This document shows, one piece after another, positions 42,643-54,330 of a stretch of 64,000 nucleotides of DNA. The DNA is taken from contig CP136069.1 in the NCBI GenBank assembly GCA_032622095.1, forward strand, positions 185,307,122-185,371,121, given 5' to 3'. The notes beneath the pieces were generated by a model. The model was not told where the DNA came from. It did no database searches and saw only the letters and a program-made list of their open reading frames with translations. Numbering within the stretch: the first letter of the stretch is position 1; each line of letters begins with the position of its first letter. Source of the DNA: Siphonodentalium dalli (taxonomy: Eukaryota > Mollusca > Scaphopoda > Gadilida > Siphonodentaliidae). The position numbers and the translations under genes were made by a program.

Positions 42643-43059
42643 GGTTTAGCATGCCGCCGTTACTGTGGACTTAACCCGGTATAAACTCCGACAAATATGT
42701 TCTTCTCAATTAGCACATTCACACATTATACAATACACAATATAAAAGTCAACAATGCGTATGTTAGCATGGTTATGCATTATATTTATAAGTTATTTAT
42801 TACATGTGTTTGTTATTATTTTCAACATTTAATTGCAAATCATAAACATACTCTGTAATTAAATGTTGTGGTTGCGTCTATAATCTTTTGTAATGTGATG
42901 GCTATGTCTGCATTTTCGGTATGTGTTAGATCTATAGATCCATTTAGTAATGTTTTTGACAGAGTTCACATTGCCCAATCGGCCTTCCTATCCTAATGGT
43001 AGGCATGAACTTCTCTTCTCTTTGTAAATCCGTTCATGGTGATGGATATTTTCTTCCAG
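42643..43059. other. Intron before EGF module 3
   Basis: AT-rich; no further feature. Confidence 0.4.
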
Positions 43060-43191
43060 GAGCTCCGCTAGGTGGTTCGTGTGCAACGACTACCGAATGT
43101 AAAACAAGGTTCGCAGAGTGTACAGTCAAGAACGGGAAGGCAACATGTGAATGCAAAGCTAACTATTATCGCAATGGCAACATGTGCACGA
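43060..43191 (+). CDS. Mucin/EGF gene, exon 6: EGF-like module 3
   Basis: The exon is 132 bases (44 codons), phase 1 at both ends, between GATATTTTCTTCCAG and CACGA|GTAAGT, both strong. The peptide reads APLGGSCATTTECKTRFAE, CTVKNGKATCECKANYYRN and GNMCTS. Spacing is C-x5-C-x6-C-x8-C-x-C-x10-C, a canonical six-cysteine EGF-like module lacking the extra cysteine of modules 1 and 2. Direct joining to exon 5 gives AGA at the boundary. The donor shows that more exons must follow, but I found no convincing terminal exon, transmembrane segment or polyadenylation site for this gene in the rest of the window. Confidence 0.83.
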
Positions 43192-44194
43192 GTAAGTTCA
43201 TTCAGAAAGAGCTTCCATTTACAATAGCACCCTGGTGAATTTGTCCAGCTAATTTTGTATGACGTTGATGGGTCTCGCTGAACTTTTGTGATGTTGGTAT
43301 GGTACCGCTAGTGTTTATAAAATTGTCATTTTCGCGGGATGTGGATAATTTTGACGAATCAAAGAAAAGCCAATGGCTGTCTGAAACATTTAAGAACCGA
43401 CATCCTTTTAAATGTTTCAACAATAATTGCTGCAATGGTGCTTACAAAAACGATATAAATAACCATCTTAATTATGATCGGTTTGCAACAACCAACATCC
43501 ATTATTAAAATATTGTATAACATATATGTTTGTTTTTTTATTTTGTTTTTTTATTGCATAATGGCTTATCTCGATTCGATCGGATTAAAAATTAACAAAA
43601 CAGCATCCTAGCAATTCAACAGGCCCTACCAACACCATCACAAATTAGCAGAACCACTTGACCAGTGGTGCATATGACTTGTTCGTGGATGTGTTAGATT
43701 ATGACATGCATATATAATCTCAGACTGGCTACGCCCGCATATATCATACATATCATAAGCCACTGAACGGTACAAAACATGTTCTGACAGGGAAGTTTAT
43801 AGAATTGAAATAAAATGCACAAATATATTTCTTTGACAATCTTGTTTAATACCTTATCCATAATAATGTATTTCGCAGTAGGTTAGGGTCCCAGTTCGAG
43901 ATTCCATGAATCGGACTACTACGGTCAACAATTCAATATTTATTGCGGCTTACAAAGGTCAGAAAAAAATAATCATTCAATATTGATGTGGGATAAATTA
44001 TTAAGGAACAAGTATTAACAAAGAAATATATTTACTGCATTAGTTGTTTGTTCAATGGTAACATGTTCCCCGGGAAGCAACATCGGAAATTCCCATGTTT
44101 TGAACGGGTGGAAATGATCTATACGGGCGTGTAGCCAGAGTAGAAATGCATTGCGTGATACAAGGTTGTGGTTAGAGTGTGTTCAATTGGTGTC
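43192..44194. other. Downstream of the last recognised EGF exon
   Basis: No further module with phase-1 boundaries is evident. The short frame at 43299-43508 has no recognisable pattern. Confidence 0.4.
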
Positions 44195-44640
44195 TAACTT
44201 CAATCAATCAATCAAGTTTATTGTCTATGTAAATCAATAAATGACATTTAGACATCAATTAACATATATACATATAATTTACAGGTTACACGCGTGCGTT
44301 GTAATATGTTTCCCCACAGCAACAGGCAGCCTTGAGCATATTAAAGCCGCACACATTTCTTGGAAGTCCAAAAAATGCATGCAGCTCCAATTTACCCACG
44401 ACTACCAACCACTGTGGTAACACCCTCATTCCCACCACCCTGCCATACCACTTCGCCGGGCGCCGTGGTGGAGCACACCCCGCTCCACGCGAGACAAATG
44501 CACCGCGTGGAGCGGGGCCCGATCGGCCCAGGCATCCCTCCGCGGCACCGCAGAGCTGGTGCACTTTTACTGACCATCTCTTATTTTCCATATATCTGGC
44601 GAAATATTCTGATTTTAATTAAAATTAAAATAAACTTTAG
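44195..44640 (-). repeat. Minus-strand retroelement 3' portion with (TGAT)n tail
   Basis: On the minus strand it ends AATAAACTTGATTGATTGAT, a poly(A)-like signal with a TGAT tail. Upstream of that lies a strikingly GC-rich block (44420-44570) that includes CACGCGGTGCATTTGTCTCG and GCGGGGCCCGATCGGCCCAG. A 101-codon frame ends ETYYNARV before the tail. The coding identity is unknown; the GC step suggests it came from a differently composed source. Confidence 0.4.
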
Positions 44641-46845
44641 ATGAGCCTAAATAGTTCATTAATAATATAAAACATGATATTAAAATTAGTTAATATCACT
44701 AGCATTGTCGCTGTTGGCATTGATTTCGATAGCTCACGGTAGATATCATGTATCGGCACAGAACTACAGAACTACACGCCTCTAAGCTACCTCTTCACGC
44801 CCCTGTTTTCATTACTGCTATTTTTGGCACATTGTCAAATTAGATCAGGGACCACATAAGCGCATCTTAAATTAATTGCATCCTTCCACTCACTGAACTC
44901 GACAAAATTTTGAATATTTCAGGTCAGAGTATACAGTTCAGTGTTCTATAGTAGTTGAGTAGTCCTATAAAACACCCTTCTGTTGGAATGTTTTAGATTC
45001 AACTGGTATTCTGACATTCAATCGAGTCCATAATATAATGTCGCCTGAAATAAAAGCAAACAAACAAACGATTTTGTTTCTTGCATTCGGGTATACGCTT
45101 TGATCCATCCAGTCCCGGTCCGTTTTAGCGCTATACACGCAAAGTTATGGAGTAGCATTCCGTATATGGAATTCACGAATATTCAAAAATCAGTATATGG
45201 CATGTTACTCCAGAACGTTGTAGCTCTGAAAACGGAACGGTCTGGATGGATCCAATATGGCTTGGACTCTGTGACAATGCGTATACCCGAATGTCGTTGT
45301 TTCTATTATGGAATTTCTGCTTGTTGAAAAATTGCTAATTGCTTGTACCAAATTTCAAAAAGAATTTCCATGCAAATTTTGAGAAATTCATTTTGAAATA
45401 TTAGGAAGTTGTGATATAACGCGTGAATGACCCTTGATAAAGACAGGTTGAGCACTAACATGTAGTTTGAAAAAAACGTGTGTCAGTATGCATTATGCAA
45501 AGAATAGTGATATATATGAAACCTGTCTTGAACTAAGAATGAAAGCTGAAAATGGGATTATTTTTCATATATTTTCAGCAAGGAAACCAAATCCAAGATA
45601 GAATAGGTCTAATTTGATGAAGAAGATTGAGATTCTACCCAAAGTGAATATAGTATCGGCATGCCATGTCATGGACCTATCTTGTTGTCGATGTAGCTAT
45701 CAATAGACCATGTTGCCGACACGTCATGATTATTGACACAGCTATATTGATTATTCAACATAGCAAAATGTATATGTGTACCGGTATCTTGAATGTAAGC
45801 ACACCATGTTAGTGGCATAATTATCTTGCCTATTAACCTAGCTATCTGGTTTAATCAACATAGGGAAAAAAATCAAGGGTAACTTTTGATTATTAACATA
45901 GCAATCTTCTGTTTTTATAATATGTTTATTGATACATAATTTCAAGATATAATACAATTCAATCATGTCACATATAAAATGTTTTGCCGCCTTTGTCTGT
46001 TTTTTTATATCTGTGGGGAGAGTGGGCTGTGGATTGTGGAGGGCAGATATAAATGAACAAGAGCATAGAGTTAATGGTACTTGGAAATAATAATTTATTG
46101 TTTGTATTTTTGTTCGCAAATCTATATCGGGATGTCTATATATCACCCCAATGTACGTGGTATCGCCAAACCTGAGGGTATCATCAAACCCGATAATTTC
46201 GGTTTTGATAAATGAACATAGCTTCCCTCAGATTAAGCTAAATATCTTCCAGTTAAATGGTTATATCCACTATTCAAAACATAGTTTCGCAAAGCGGAAT
46301 GTTCCCTCAATGGGATAGCTTGCTCTCACCCCGATAAATTTAATAGAAATTCCGACTCATTTCCGATTTTATCATAAAGAGTAGACACTTTTTGACGTTA
46401 GGTAGTTCGTTAGAAACATAATTGTCAGCCACAGATAATGCGTGTGTCAATAGAAAAATATATGTTTGATAAACCATAAAATTGTCTAGCATGCAGAGCG
46501 GTTCGAAAGATTACTATTTGCGTCCAAGTGAGGGTACCCACCATCAATTAGGGCATCAACGCTGCAGATCGAGATGTCGCCAATCACAGATCTGGGATGT
46601 CAAAGATGCAAATGATATACTTCACGTTTTGACCGTTTCTGCTTGAAAATATCACAATTATCATTCGGACAGGCCGGCACATCGATCATCTTTAGGATGG
46701 GGTTGCATGTTCAATGGTGAAAACGTGTATGTTTTTTTGTGTTTTATGTTCTGTCATATTAATAGTATAGGATATCCTGTGTTATTCGACATTATAGGCC
46801 CGGAACAACGACTGGAAACATTAAATCAGTGTAAATCATGAGCTA
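44641..46845. other. Intergenic
   Basis: No gene recognised in either strand. Around 45650-45900 the words TTGAT-ATT-A-CATAGC and TAGCTAT recur irregularly (four or five times), which may be a worn short repeat. Confidence 0.4.
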
Positions 46846-46849
46846 GCAG

Positions 46850-46935
46850 GGACGTGGCTAGAGGGTCCCTGGTGGGGTGTTCGCCTATAGTTTCTTAATG
46901 CACTTCCTTCCAGAAACTTCTCTTTGCACCCCAAT
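46850..46935 (+). repeat. Dispersed repeat R4, copy 1
   Basis: AGCAGGGACGTGGCTAGA and the following GGTGGGGTGT/GTTGGGGGTGT match the start of 56216-56280 in the same orientation. Confidence 0.45.
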
Positions 46936-47639
46936 GTTAGGTTCGAGATTTCATCGAGTTTACAGTTTCTTCCAACTGTTGGATATGACAACCCCTAAGT
47001 TTATATTGTATTCATCTGGTGACCATTTGAGTTCACAAATTTGGCCGTAGTTATTTATATTATCTAAATATGTGGGTTTTTGTCTGAAAACAATTTACGC
47101 ACTAAATACTAAAAAGGGTTAGGACCGGTTGAAGGGACTGATTAAGGGATTAATTATAATATAATTAAGCCTTCCGCGCCCGGTGATTTCATGCGGACTG
47201 GCTGTTTTTGTTTTATTCACAGAGATAATTATGATTTTCGCTCCAGTCGTGCAAAACGAACACGAGACATGATGATGAGTATAACGTGTCATTCACCGCA
47301 TGTGCATTTGTCTTCATGGACAGATTAGTATCTCTCAACCTCGGTCAAAACATTCAACAGAGAAAAATGTGTACAATAGCACGTGGTGTAATTAAGCTTT
47401 GTGGATTTTGTCTGATTCCTTATGTCATTTTGCATTTTTGGTTTGTTAAAAGCGATATGAAAACGGATTATGCATGCCTAGTGTGTGTGTTTTCAGGATT
47501 GACTTGTTTCCATTCTTGAATTTTGGCGGGTCGTCCTAAATCTGGGTCAACATAATTTAGAGAGCGTTTCGTATTCACAGAAAACGATAGATGGTGCCAC
47601 CTGGCGTATGGTGATCAGTGCGATTTGAAACTTCTCTAA
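46936..47639. other. Unassigned, with one good acceptor site
   Basis: A strong acceptor (GTTTTTGTTTTATTCACAG) at 47222 is followed by short frames in all three registers. One reads DNYDFRSSRAKRTRDMMMSI and ends at a stop near 47327; another contains FVFMDRLVSLNL and LCGFC. I cannot decide whether any is an exon. Confidence 0.25.
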
Positions 47640-47930
47640 ACTACTAGATATGACCCTTTCATGTATTTTTGAAAAATTTGATGTGATCATTCTTTTTGGC
47701 TACAGTTGTGATCAAAATTTAACACTGGGCCCTATGGAGATTTTAGTACTTTGGATAAATGACGCTATTTTGCGTATAATGATATGCGAGTACCGATATT
47801 CAAAAAAATACAAAATACTAAGTATGCAACATGGACGTAGTTTTTAAAAGGATGGATGTGATTCTTGCTGGCTACATTTGCGATACAAATTTAACACTGA
47901 ATCCTATGGAGAATTTCGTGTTATGCCCAA
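47640..47930 (+). repeat. Local imperfect duplication
   Basis: GATGTGAT-ATTCTT-TGGCTACA, TTTAACACTG and CCTATGGAGA occur at about 47680-47740 and again at 47855-47915, a period of about 180 bp. Confidence 0.6.
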
Positions 47931-48144
47931 ACGTTGATTGTAATGTCACTTATTGGCAATCGTGCGCAACTATATATGAAGATTAACACTCGTGTTTCAC
48001 CCACTATAACTATCCGCGATTTAATAGATGCAATATATGATATAGTTATGCCTCAAGATACAGTAATTGGCAAAAGTAAGTGTGATTACATATTAAGTTA
48101 TTGTTTTCTTTTGTACTTGTTTGTTTTGTTGTCCACTGACTAGT
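47931..48144. other. Unassigned
   Basis: A 69-codon frame (47934-48143) crosses a good donor (CAAAA|GTAAGT at 48075) but shows no recognisable domain. Confidence 0.25.
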
Positions 48145-48167
48145 TTATGAAACCACATCGTTATTAC

Positions 48168-48397
48168 GCTGATAACGGGATGTAGTGTCACAAATACACA
48201 AGTATGGATGATAGTTGTTCATTGTCATTAACTCAATCGTTGTCATCGGAGTCTCTCCCACATACACTGGGAGAATCTGTGTTTTCCCAAGATTTGCGCT
48301 ACTGATAAATGGACATTTCCGTTCAGCTAAAATCTTTACTATAGCGGTATAGGCTTTGCTTTCACACTTCCCACGCCAGTTACATTTGGTACAGCGA
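48168..48397 (-). CDS. Candidate cysteine-rich exon, family unknown
   Basis: On the minus strand a good acceptor (ATGTTGGGTTTCAG) opens a frame reading RCTKCNWRGKCESKAYTAIV, AERKCPFISS, GKTQILPVYVGETPMTTIEL and YHPYLCICDTTSRYQ. It closes at TAA (48145) or at a possible donor C|GTAATA (48168). It has six cysteines including a CxC pair near the end. The codons are varied and there are no repeats, so it reads more like protein than most frames here. Entry phase 2 and exit phase 1 are unlike the EGF gene, and the strand is opposite. No family recognised. Confidence 0.3.
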
Positions 48398-48419
48398 CTG
48401 AAACCCAACATTCACCATC

Positions 48420-49734
48420 AATATTCTAACCATAATTAACCTCCACGCTTCGTGTATAGCTGTGAAAATCAAGAAAATTCGAATTTCCACTAAAGTAGAT
48501 CTTAGTGAGTAAACTAGATATCAACTATAGTTGCATTTTCCTGAAAATTCCGAGTAGGTGTTTAGTAACCGTTACTAAGGAGCTATCGGGTGGCAAAGTC
48601 TCCCGATCTTATAATGATCAGTGGCTTATGCAGAATATGGCTGCATAGTTTTAGACATACATGTGCCCAACTTTGAACAAAACCAGCACCATGTGATTAG
48701 ACACTGACTAAATTAAGGCAATATCAATGAATTATTAGTACACCATTGTGGTATTTGATTAGCAACCGTTGCTAACCTTAAGTAAGACATTTGGTTCACT
48801 CCGACGGCCAGGTATATCTCAATGTTCACATTTTGGGTATGAACTTCATCGGAAACGCAAACACTGGCGTTGAGTTACAGCCTTATATATAAGCTATAAT
48901 TGCAATTTCCAGTGAGTTCCCGGTAGCTGCCTCGACTAAGTTTCTCGATCTTATAATGACCAATGGCCTATGGGGCACAAACATGTACAGTTTCATATCT
49001 GTGTCACAATTTGAACATAACCAATACCATCCGACTATATACACTATCTAATTTACGGGGAAGTACCACGACCCAGTGTGTTGATCGGTTCAAAGCCAAG
49101 TTTATTATTGGGACAGAACGATCCATTACGCCCAAGTCAATGGTTTGTTCACAACATATGGAGTCATGATACATTGTGAAGGATGATGGAAGGGTCCCCT
49201 CATCTATGTTCTCCGACACATTATTGTCCCCGCACTGTGTCACTTGCATGTGAATTTGTTGTACTATATATACGACCAACTACACAATGCACATATATGT
49301 CTTCTTATAACTAAATTCTCTATCAGAAAGTGTCCAGAGATGTCTTGCCTATTTATACTGACAATTTATTTTTATTCTTGTGGCAAAGGATTCGAGGGCG
49401 TAAATTGTTATGATGACTAAGATGTTAATTTAGTATGAACATAATTTAAACTCCCAATTTGGATAAACCCGATCAGGAATTATAGAACAACATCTATGCC
49501 AGCAATATTTGGCAATACATATGGACATGATAACACTGTTTAACAATTTGAAAAAATACCACCCTATCCACATGCATAAGGCCAAACATATCATTGGCAT
49601 AGATGAGTTGTAGTTGTTACATTGATGTTTGTCGGGTTTCTCCAAATTTAATACTAAAACAGAATCATCCATAAGCACCATAGCTTGGCATGAAAATATA
49701 AAACAAATCTCTACATGACCGAACGATTTTAACA
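48420..49734. other. Unassigned
   Basis: Minus-strand frames at 49004-49279 and 49430-49735 contain the loosely similar pieces MDRSVPIINL and MDDSVLVLNL. I cannot place splice sites for them with confidence. Plus strand: nothing. Confidence 0.3.
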
Positions 49735-50035
49735 AACAGTGGCTGACACTTACATAAATAACAAACAGTGGCTGACACTTACATAAATAACAAACAGTGG
49801 CTGACACTTACATAAATACAAACAGTGGCTCACACTTACATAAATAACAAACAGTGGCTGACACTTACATAAATAGTGGATGACACTTACATAAATACAA
49901 ACAGTGGCTGATACTTACATAAATACAAACAGTGGCTGACACTTACATAAATACAAACAGTGGCTGACACTTACATAAACAGTGGCTGACACTTACATAA
50001 ATACAAACAGTGGCTGACACTTACATAAATATGAC
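49735..50035 (-). repeat. 28-bp minisatellite carrying 5' splice-site consensus
   Basis: About 10-11 units. On the plus strand the unit is AAACAGTGGCTGACACTTAC-ATAAATAC; some copies are shortened to about 19-22 bases. On the minus strand each unit contains TTTAT|GTAAGTGTC, a full 5' splice-site consensus. Confidence 0.9.
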
Positions 50036-50174
50036 TCGCAGATTTGTTAGCACACAACTCCGTATAAATATGCGGTACTTCATCCTGGCAATAAAGATTA
50101 ATTTTGTCAATTGATGAAAAAACACCATCAATCAATTTACAACGACATCCTGAAACTTTAGTCTTGATTAACAT

Positions 50175-51830
50175 TACATTTTTAGAATAGTGGACATTAT
50201 CACCGAAGCACGTGTTGTATACGATTGATGTGTATCAACTACTGTATCTGGTGTCTGACTGTATTGCAAGTTACTTTTGTAAAATCACATGTAGTTACAG
50301 TATATTATATGTAATAGCCATGCATATATGATAACCATTAAATTCCATCACTGTGAACATTTGAGTAAATTGTCAAACTCTCTATAGGGTTCAACGTTAA
50401 ATTTTGATCGCAGCTGTAGTACTATACCCGCGGAGACTTATCTGACGACACCAATATTCTCAAAAATACATTTCAGAGTCATACTTGATATATGTGCATA
50501 ATTTCAATTCGCACAATTCATGATAAGACTAATCGTGTTATTTAATATGTGTATAATCAGGATTAATATGTGTATGATCAGGAAACGCTCTTTAATTTCA
50601 TAAAACAGTCCAAACAATTTGTTTCCACTAAAATGTCAGACTGGAAACAAGTAGACTCTGAAAGTAGACCGCCATATTTGATACTTTTGTTAATTTCAAC
50701 GCGCCCAGTCCACCAGAAGGTTAGTTATGAGGATTAATATTTGCATAACAAGTAAACGCTCTGTAAATTCTTAAAACAGTCCAAAAACACTTTTTTCCCA
50801 ATTATATTTCAACTGGACCAGGGGGGGGGCATCCACATTTGTCCATACAGTAGGCCGGTGGGTGGGTGGTTCAGCTGCGAAAATGTCACTTTTTTTCCTG
50901 AGTGGTCGCAATTGTTTCCTCTTACAACATTTCTGCAATATAATTGCCTCAAAGTGTTCAGCATCATTGTTAAGGTGTGTATGACACTTAGGGCAGTGCT
51001 AAGGGGGGCATGATGCTTCTCAGAAATTCAGATTACGAACCAACTCTCAGGAATTCGCCTTTTACATCCGATCACATTGCCATGTACCAATGCTACTGGT
51101 TCCAGATGGAAATGGACAGTTATGTAGCACATCAATAAACTTTAATGTGAATAAAATGAAAAAAACTATTCATTTATAGCATTAATATTTACTCATTATA
51201 CCTGATCAGACAGACATAATTAGAGGAAAAACATGGAAATCTCATCATGCTAGAAATGATTGAATCCTATTTAAAGCAACATCCAGTGTTAATTTTGGTT
51301 TGTTTTGTTTAGTTGTATTTATTGTTTGTTTATGGACAAACAATTTAATTTCACATCAAAGCCATATGGATGCTGATAAATCTGTTAAAAGCCATGGTGT
51401 GATATGGTATAAGATATTGTGGATCCAGTATTATTTAGCATAAATGTTTTGCCAAAATTGATATTTTATTATTTTGAAACAGTTTGCAGGTGTTTACTGA
51501 AAATCAGTGGACATTTGGTAAAATTTTCATATAAGGCCACATGGGCTCCCCTTTTGCGCTGCCCATATACGCCGCTTCTATATACGCGCCTGCTTCACGA
51601 TAATGGTAGTATAATAGACACAAGGGTAACTGTAGATATTCACATTTTTACCATCACTCGGCGATCGGACAAATTTAGCCCATTCACCCCACTAATGCTA
51701 ACGATATAGCCACGGATGTATCGGCGAAGAAGTCATCTTTCAATCAATACCACAAACTCCAATCAGAACCATTCATATACATAGAATTTGATAAATTGTT
51801 AACCACCTAATGTTGTCTCTGGAGAGCGCA
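50175..51830. other. Intergenic
   Basis: No gene. Words AGGATTAATAT-TG-ATAA-AGGAAACGCTC recur at about 50560-50590 and 50733-50765 with the sequence AAACAGTCCAAA, a diverged duplication of about 170 bp. A G9 run lies at 50821. Confidence 0.4.
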
Positions 51831-52300
51831 ATACAGCTTACTATCATTAAAAATCGGTCAAACGTTCAACTAAACATCTGGAGCTTAGTGATTTCTTGTC
51901 GGCTAATAATTTATTTACTCATACAAATCAACACATCGTCAGTAAACAATTTTTATAGAGGCGAAATATGTCGATAATTCTAATTTTGTTTTCATTATTT
52001 TTTTTACGATCCACGCAGCTCCTCATTTTAATATTCATTACGACCTGACCTCGATTCTAATACTGAGCGGTAATTGGCTGTTTCTACTATTGTAGTCATG
52101 GAAAGGTCAGGACATAATGAATGTTAAAATGAGGAGCTGCATGAATCGTAGAATTATCGACATATTTCGCCTCTATAAAAATTGTTTACTGACGATGTGT
52201 TGATTTGTATGAGTAAATACATTATTAGCCGACAAGAAATCACTAAGCTCCAGATGTTTTGTTGATCGTTTGACCGATTTTTAATTATAGTAAGCTGTAT
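51831..52300. mobile_element. 470-bp foldback element
   Basis: Almost the whole element is an inverted repeat. The left arm starts ATACAGCTTACTATCATTAA and runs through CTTAGTGATTTCTTGTCGGC and GAGGCGAAATATGTCGATAA to CATTACGACCTGACCT at about 52052. The right arm is its mirror from about 52104. The central 50 bases are unpaired. A few mismatches show age. It lies immediately upstream of the retroelement ORF1 relic. Confidence 0.9.
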
Positions 52301-52339
52301 GGGTGGTGAATTTAGAGACACATTTCGGATTTGATTCTG

Positions 52340-53930
52340 ATATAAAAACAGAAACTATCAACGCCGTAAATTCAGCTCTAACGAAAACCGGGATGACCGA
52401 AAACATTGTGATGAAAATGCAGTTCTAATCGGCAAAGTAGATGCGTCAGAACATTGTTGTTCAAATGATGCAAGTTCTCCCAAAGTAGAAGACGACAAGG
52501 AGAAAAAGAACCCCGTCTTCTTTGTGACTCCCAAAAGGAAACCCGGGTAAGAATTAACAAACAATGTCCAAAAGCATCAACCAAAGGAGACTTTCTGACG
52601 ACCACGTTAATCAAGCGATCGGTTGACGAAATGAATATTACGATGGAGGAAACGAAATTGGATCAAAAGGAACTGCGCGAATATGTCAAGGAATCTATGT
52701 GTGATCTGGCGAGTAAAATGAAGAAAACTATTGAAACAAAAACATCAGAATTGGTACAAGAAATTCGAAATTCTTTCGAAGCGAAAACTGAAGAGCTGGT
52801 AGACAAAATAATAAAATTGGACTGTGAAGAAATTAAACGGCACAATGGACGACTCGCCAACCAAGTATCGTCTTTGAAAAAAGTCTGAATGATCGTGTTG
52901 TTGGATTCGCAGATCAGAAAGGCAAATGTAAATTCTGAACCAAATATAACAGTCACTGCACAAGAAATATCATTAAATGAAAAAGAACCGGAATGCAAAC
53001 TGTCGCTGCTTGAGATTTATAGCAACATTCGAGTGTCTAATAAATTTGAAGTTTTGACCGACCACAATGAGTCTCTTACACGTGTAATTCCAACCCAGAG
53101 TGTGATACAAGCACTACAGACAGGACCCTGGACGAATGTAGAAAGGACACACCGACTCACCCCATACAAGGAGATTCGGTTCTGCGGAAGCTGGACTCGA
53201 ATATAATGGTTATAGGAGACGAGAGATTTGAAATTGTGTTTCTATCGGGACAGAGGGTAGGGGGACTGATGGGTTGGTTAGATGATGATAATACAAGGAA
53301 GTACAAAAACGTACATAGGGTGACGGTTCATTTGGGAATTAACAGTTGTTGTCACATAATTCACACAACAAGGACACAAGTAGAGGACCTCATTGATAAA
53401 CTTCAAGAGAAACTCACAGGAGCGGTGGTGCAGTTTTCGTCAATTCTGCATCCAGTCCGACCACTTAAATGGATTGGTTGAGGACACACATCAGTTATAC
53501 AGCAGGGTGTGCTGTGAATGAGGGTGTGCTTACTTGGACAACACTCCGGGTTTCGTGGATCTTAATACATGTAAAAATCCGGAGAGACCTATACTGGGAC
53601 AAGTGGCATCCAAACTTGAGAGGAGTAATAACATTGGCCAGGAATATCGAATACTTTTCAAGGAGTAGAAACATCCTAGAACATGAGACTGAATCAAGTC
53701 AGCCGAAAGATGCTGGTATCAATGGGAATCGGTTAAATGGACTAAGAGGTGATATTCGTACCTGTCAGTTTCAACAACAATTTCGTCCAGCAGACCGGAC
53801 TGTGAATCCAGAGCTTAAGAATGTAAGGCACAATGTTGATAATCATATGTTGCGGAATGCCTTGATTGAATTTACGCATCAGCTCACGAAATTTTCGGAA
53901 ACAATCAGCAATAAATTTATTAACGTTTAA
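52340..53930 (+). pseudogene. Retroelement ORF1-like gene: coiled coil plus SGNH-hydrolase-like domain, broken
   Basis: Pieces of one protein lie in order in shifting frames. They are a basic N-terminal part to a stop after FFVTPKRKPG (about 52550), and a coiled-coil-like segment (52631-52888; KLDQKELREYVKESMCDLAS...EELVDKIIKLD). Next come a linker with SNKFEVLTDHNES (52889-53203), and then GQRVGGLMGWLDD, VTVHLGINSCC and VQFSSILHPVRP (53206-53480). The tail reads RRDLYWDKWHPNLRGVITLA (53469-53930). HLGIN (consensus GxND) and DKWH (DxxH) are SGNH/GDSL blocks III and V; the GxND aspartate is serine here. ORF1 proteins with a coiled coil and an esterase-like domain are known in CR1-type LINEs. 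At least three frameshifts or stops mark it as dead. No RT follows. Confidence 0.65.
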
Positions 53931-54199
53931 TTAAGTCCATTCCATGTTCCATTAATCATCACAATATTATATGTGTTGTTAATAACCCCACGTAAGCGAC
54001 GCCGCGCAGCGGCGAGCAGTGGGCTTTAGTGAGTACTGCGTATACACACTCGACACTGGGAGAGTATTGAATCTACAATACTGTTAAATATATCTTGACA
54101 TGGACACACACTTTGAACTCGTCTTTCCAAGCCACATATGCAGCGATTGGATAATCGCGTTAATCTTAACCAATCAGAATTAACGTTGCTCACAGAGGG
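53931..54199. other. Downstream of the ORF1 relic
   Basis: Contains a small GC-rich hairpin (CGCCGCGCAGCGGCG at about 54000). No gene. Confidence 0.4.
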
Positions 54200-54330
54200 T
54201 TCTTAGGCAAGTGATGCTATTCAAACAACTGAAAATTGCGGAGAACACTGAAGGACACACCGTATACGACGGAAGCAAAATTTACGTTTCGCGCATGCGC
54301 TATAATCACATTTGCGTACTTATAAAAATG
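54200..54330 (+). repeat. Inverted paralogous segment P, copy 1
   Basis: AAATTGCGGAGAACACTGAA-GGACACACCGTATACGACGG and AAG match the minus strand of 59665-59765. Both copies can be read as a peptide (E-x-T-x-GHxVYDGS). Just after it TTTCGCGCATGCGCTATAA contains an NRF1-like palindrome, and ACGACGGAAG is an ETS-like word. The segment is therefore either an exon or a promoter-like repeat. Confidence 0.55.

Noticed and set aside
49430-49807. 125-codon minus-strand frame as one gene
   Set aside because: Its first part is the translated 28-bp minisatellite; only the part after 49715 could be an exon, and it has no recognisable domain.
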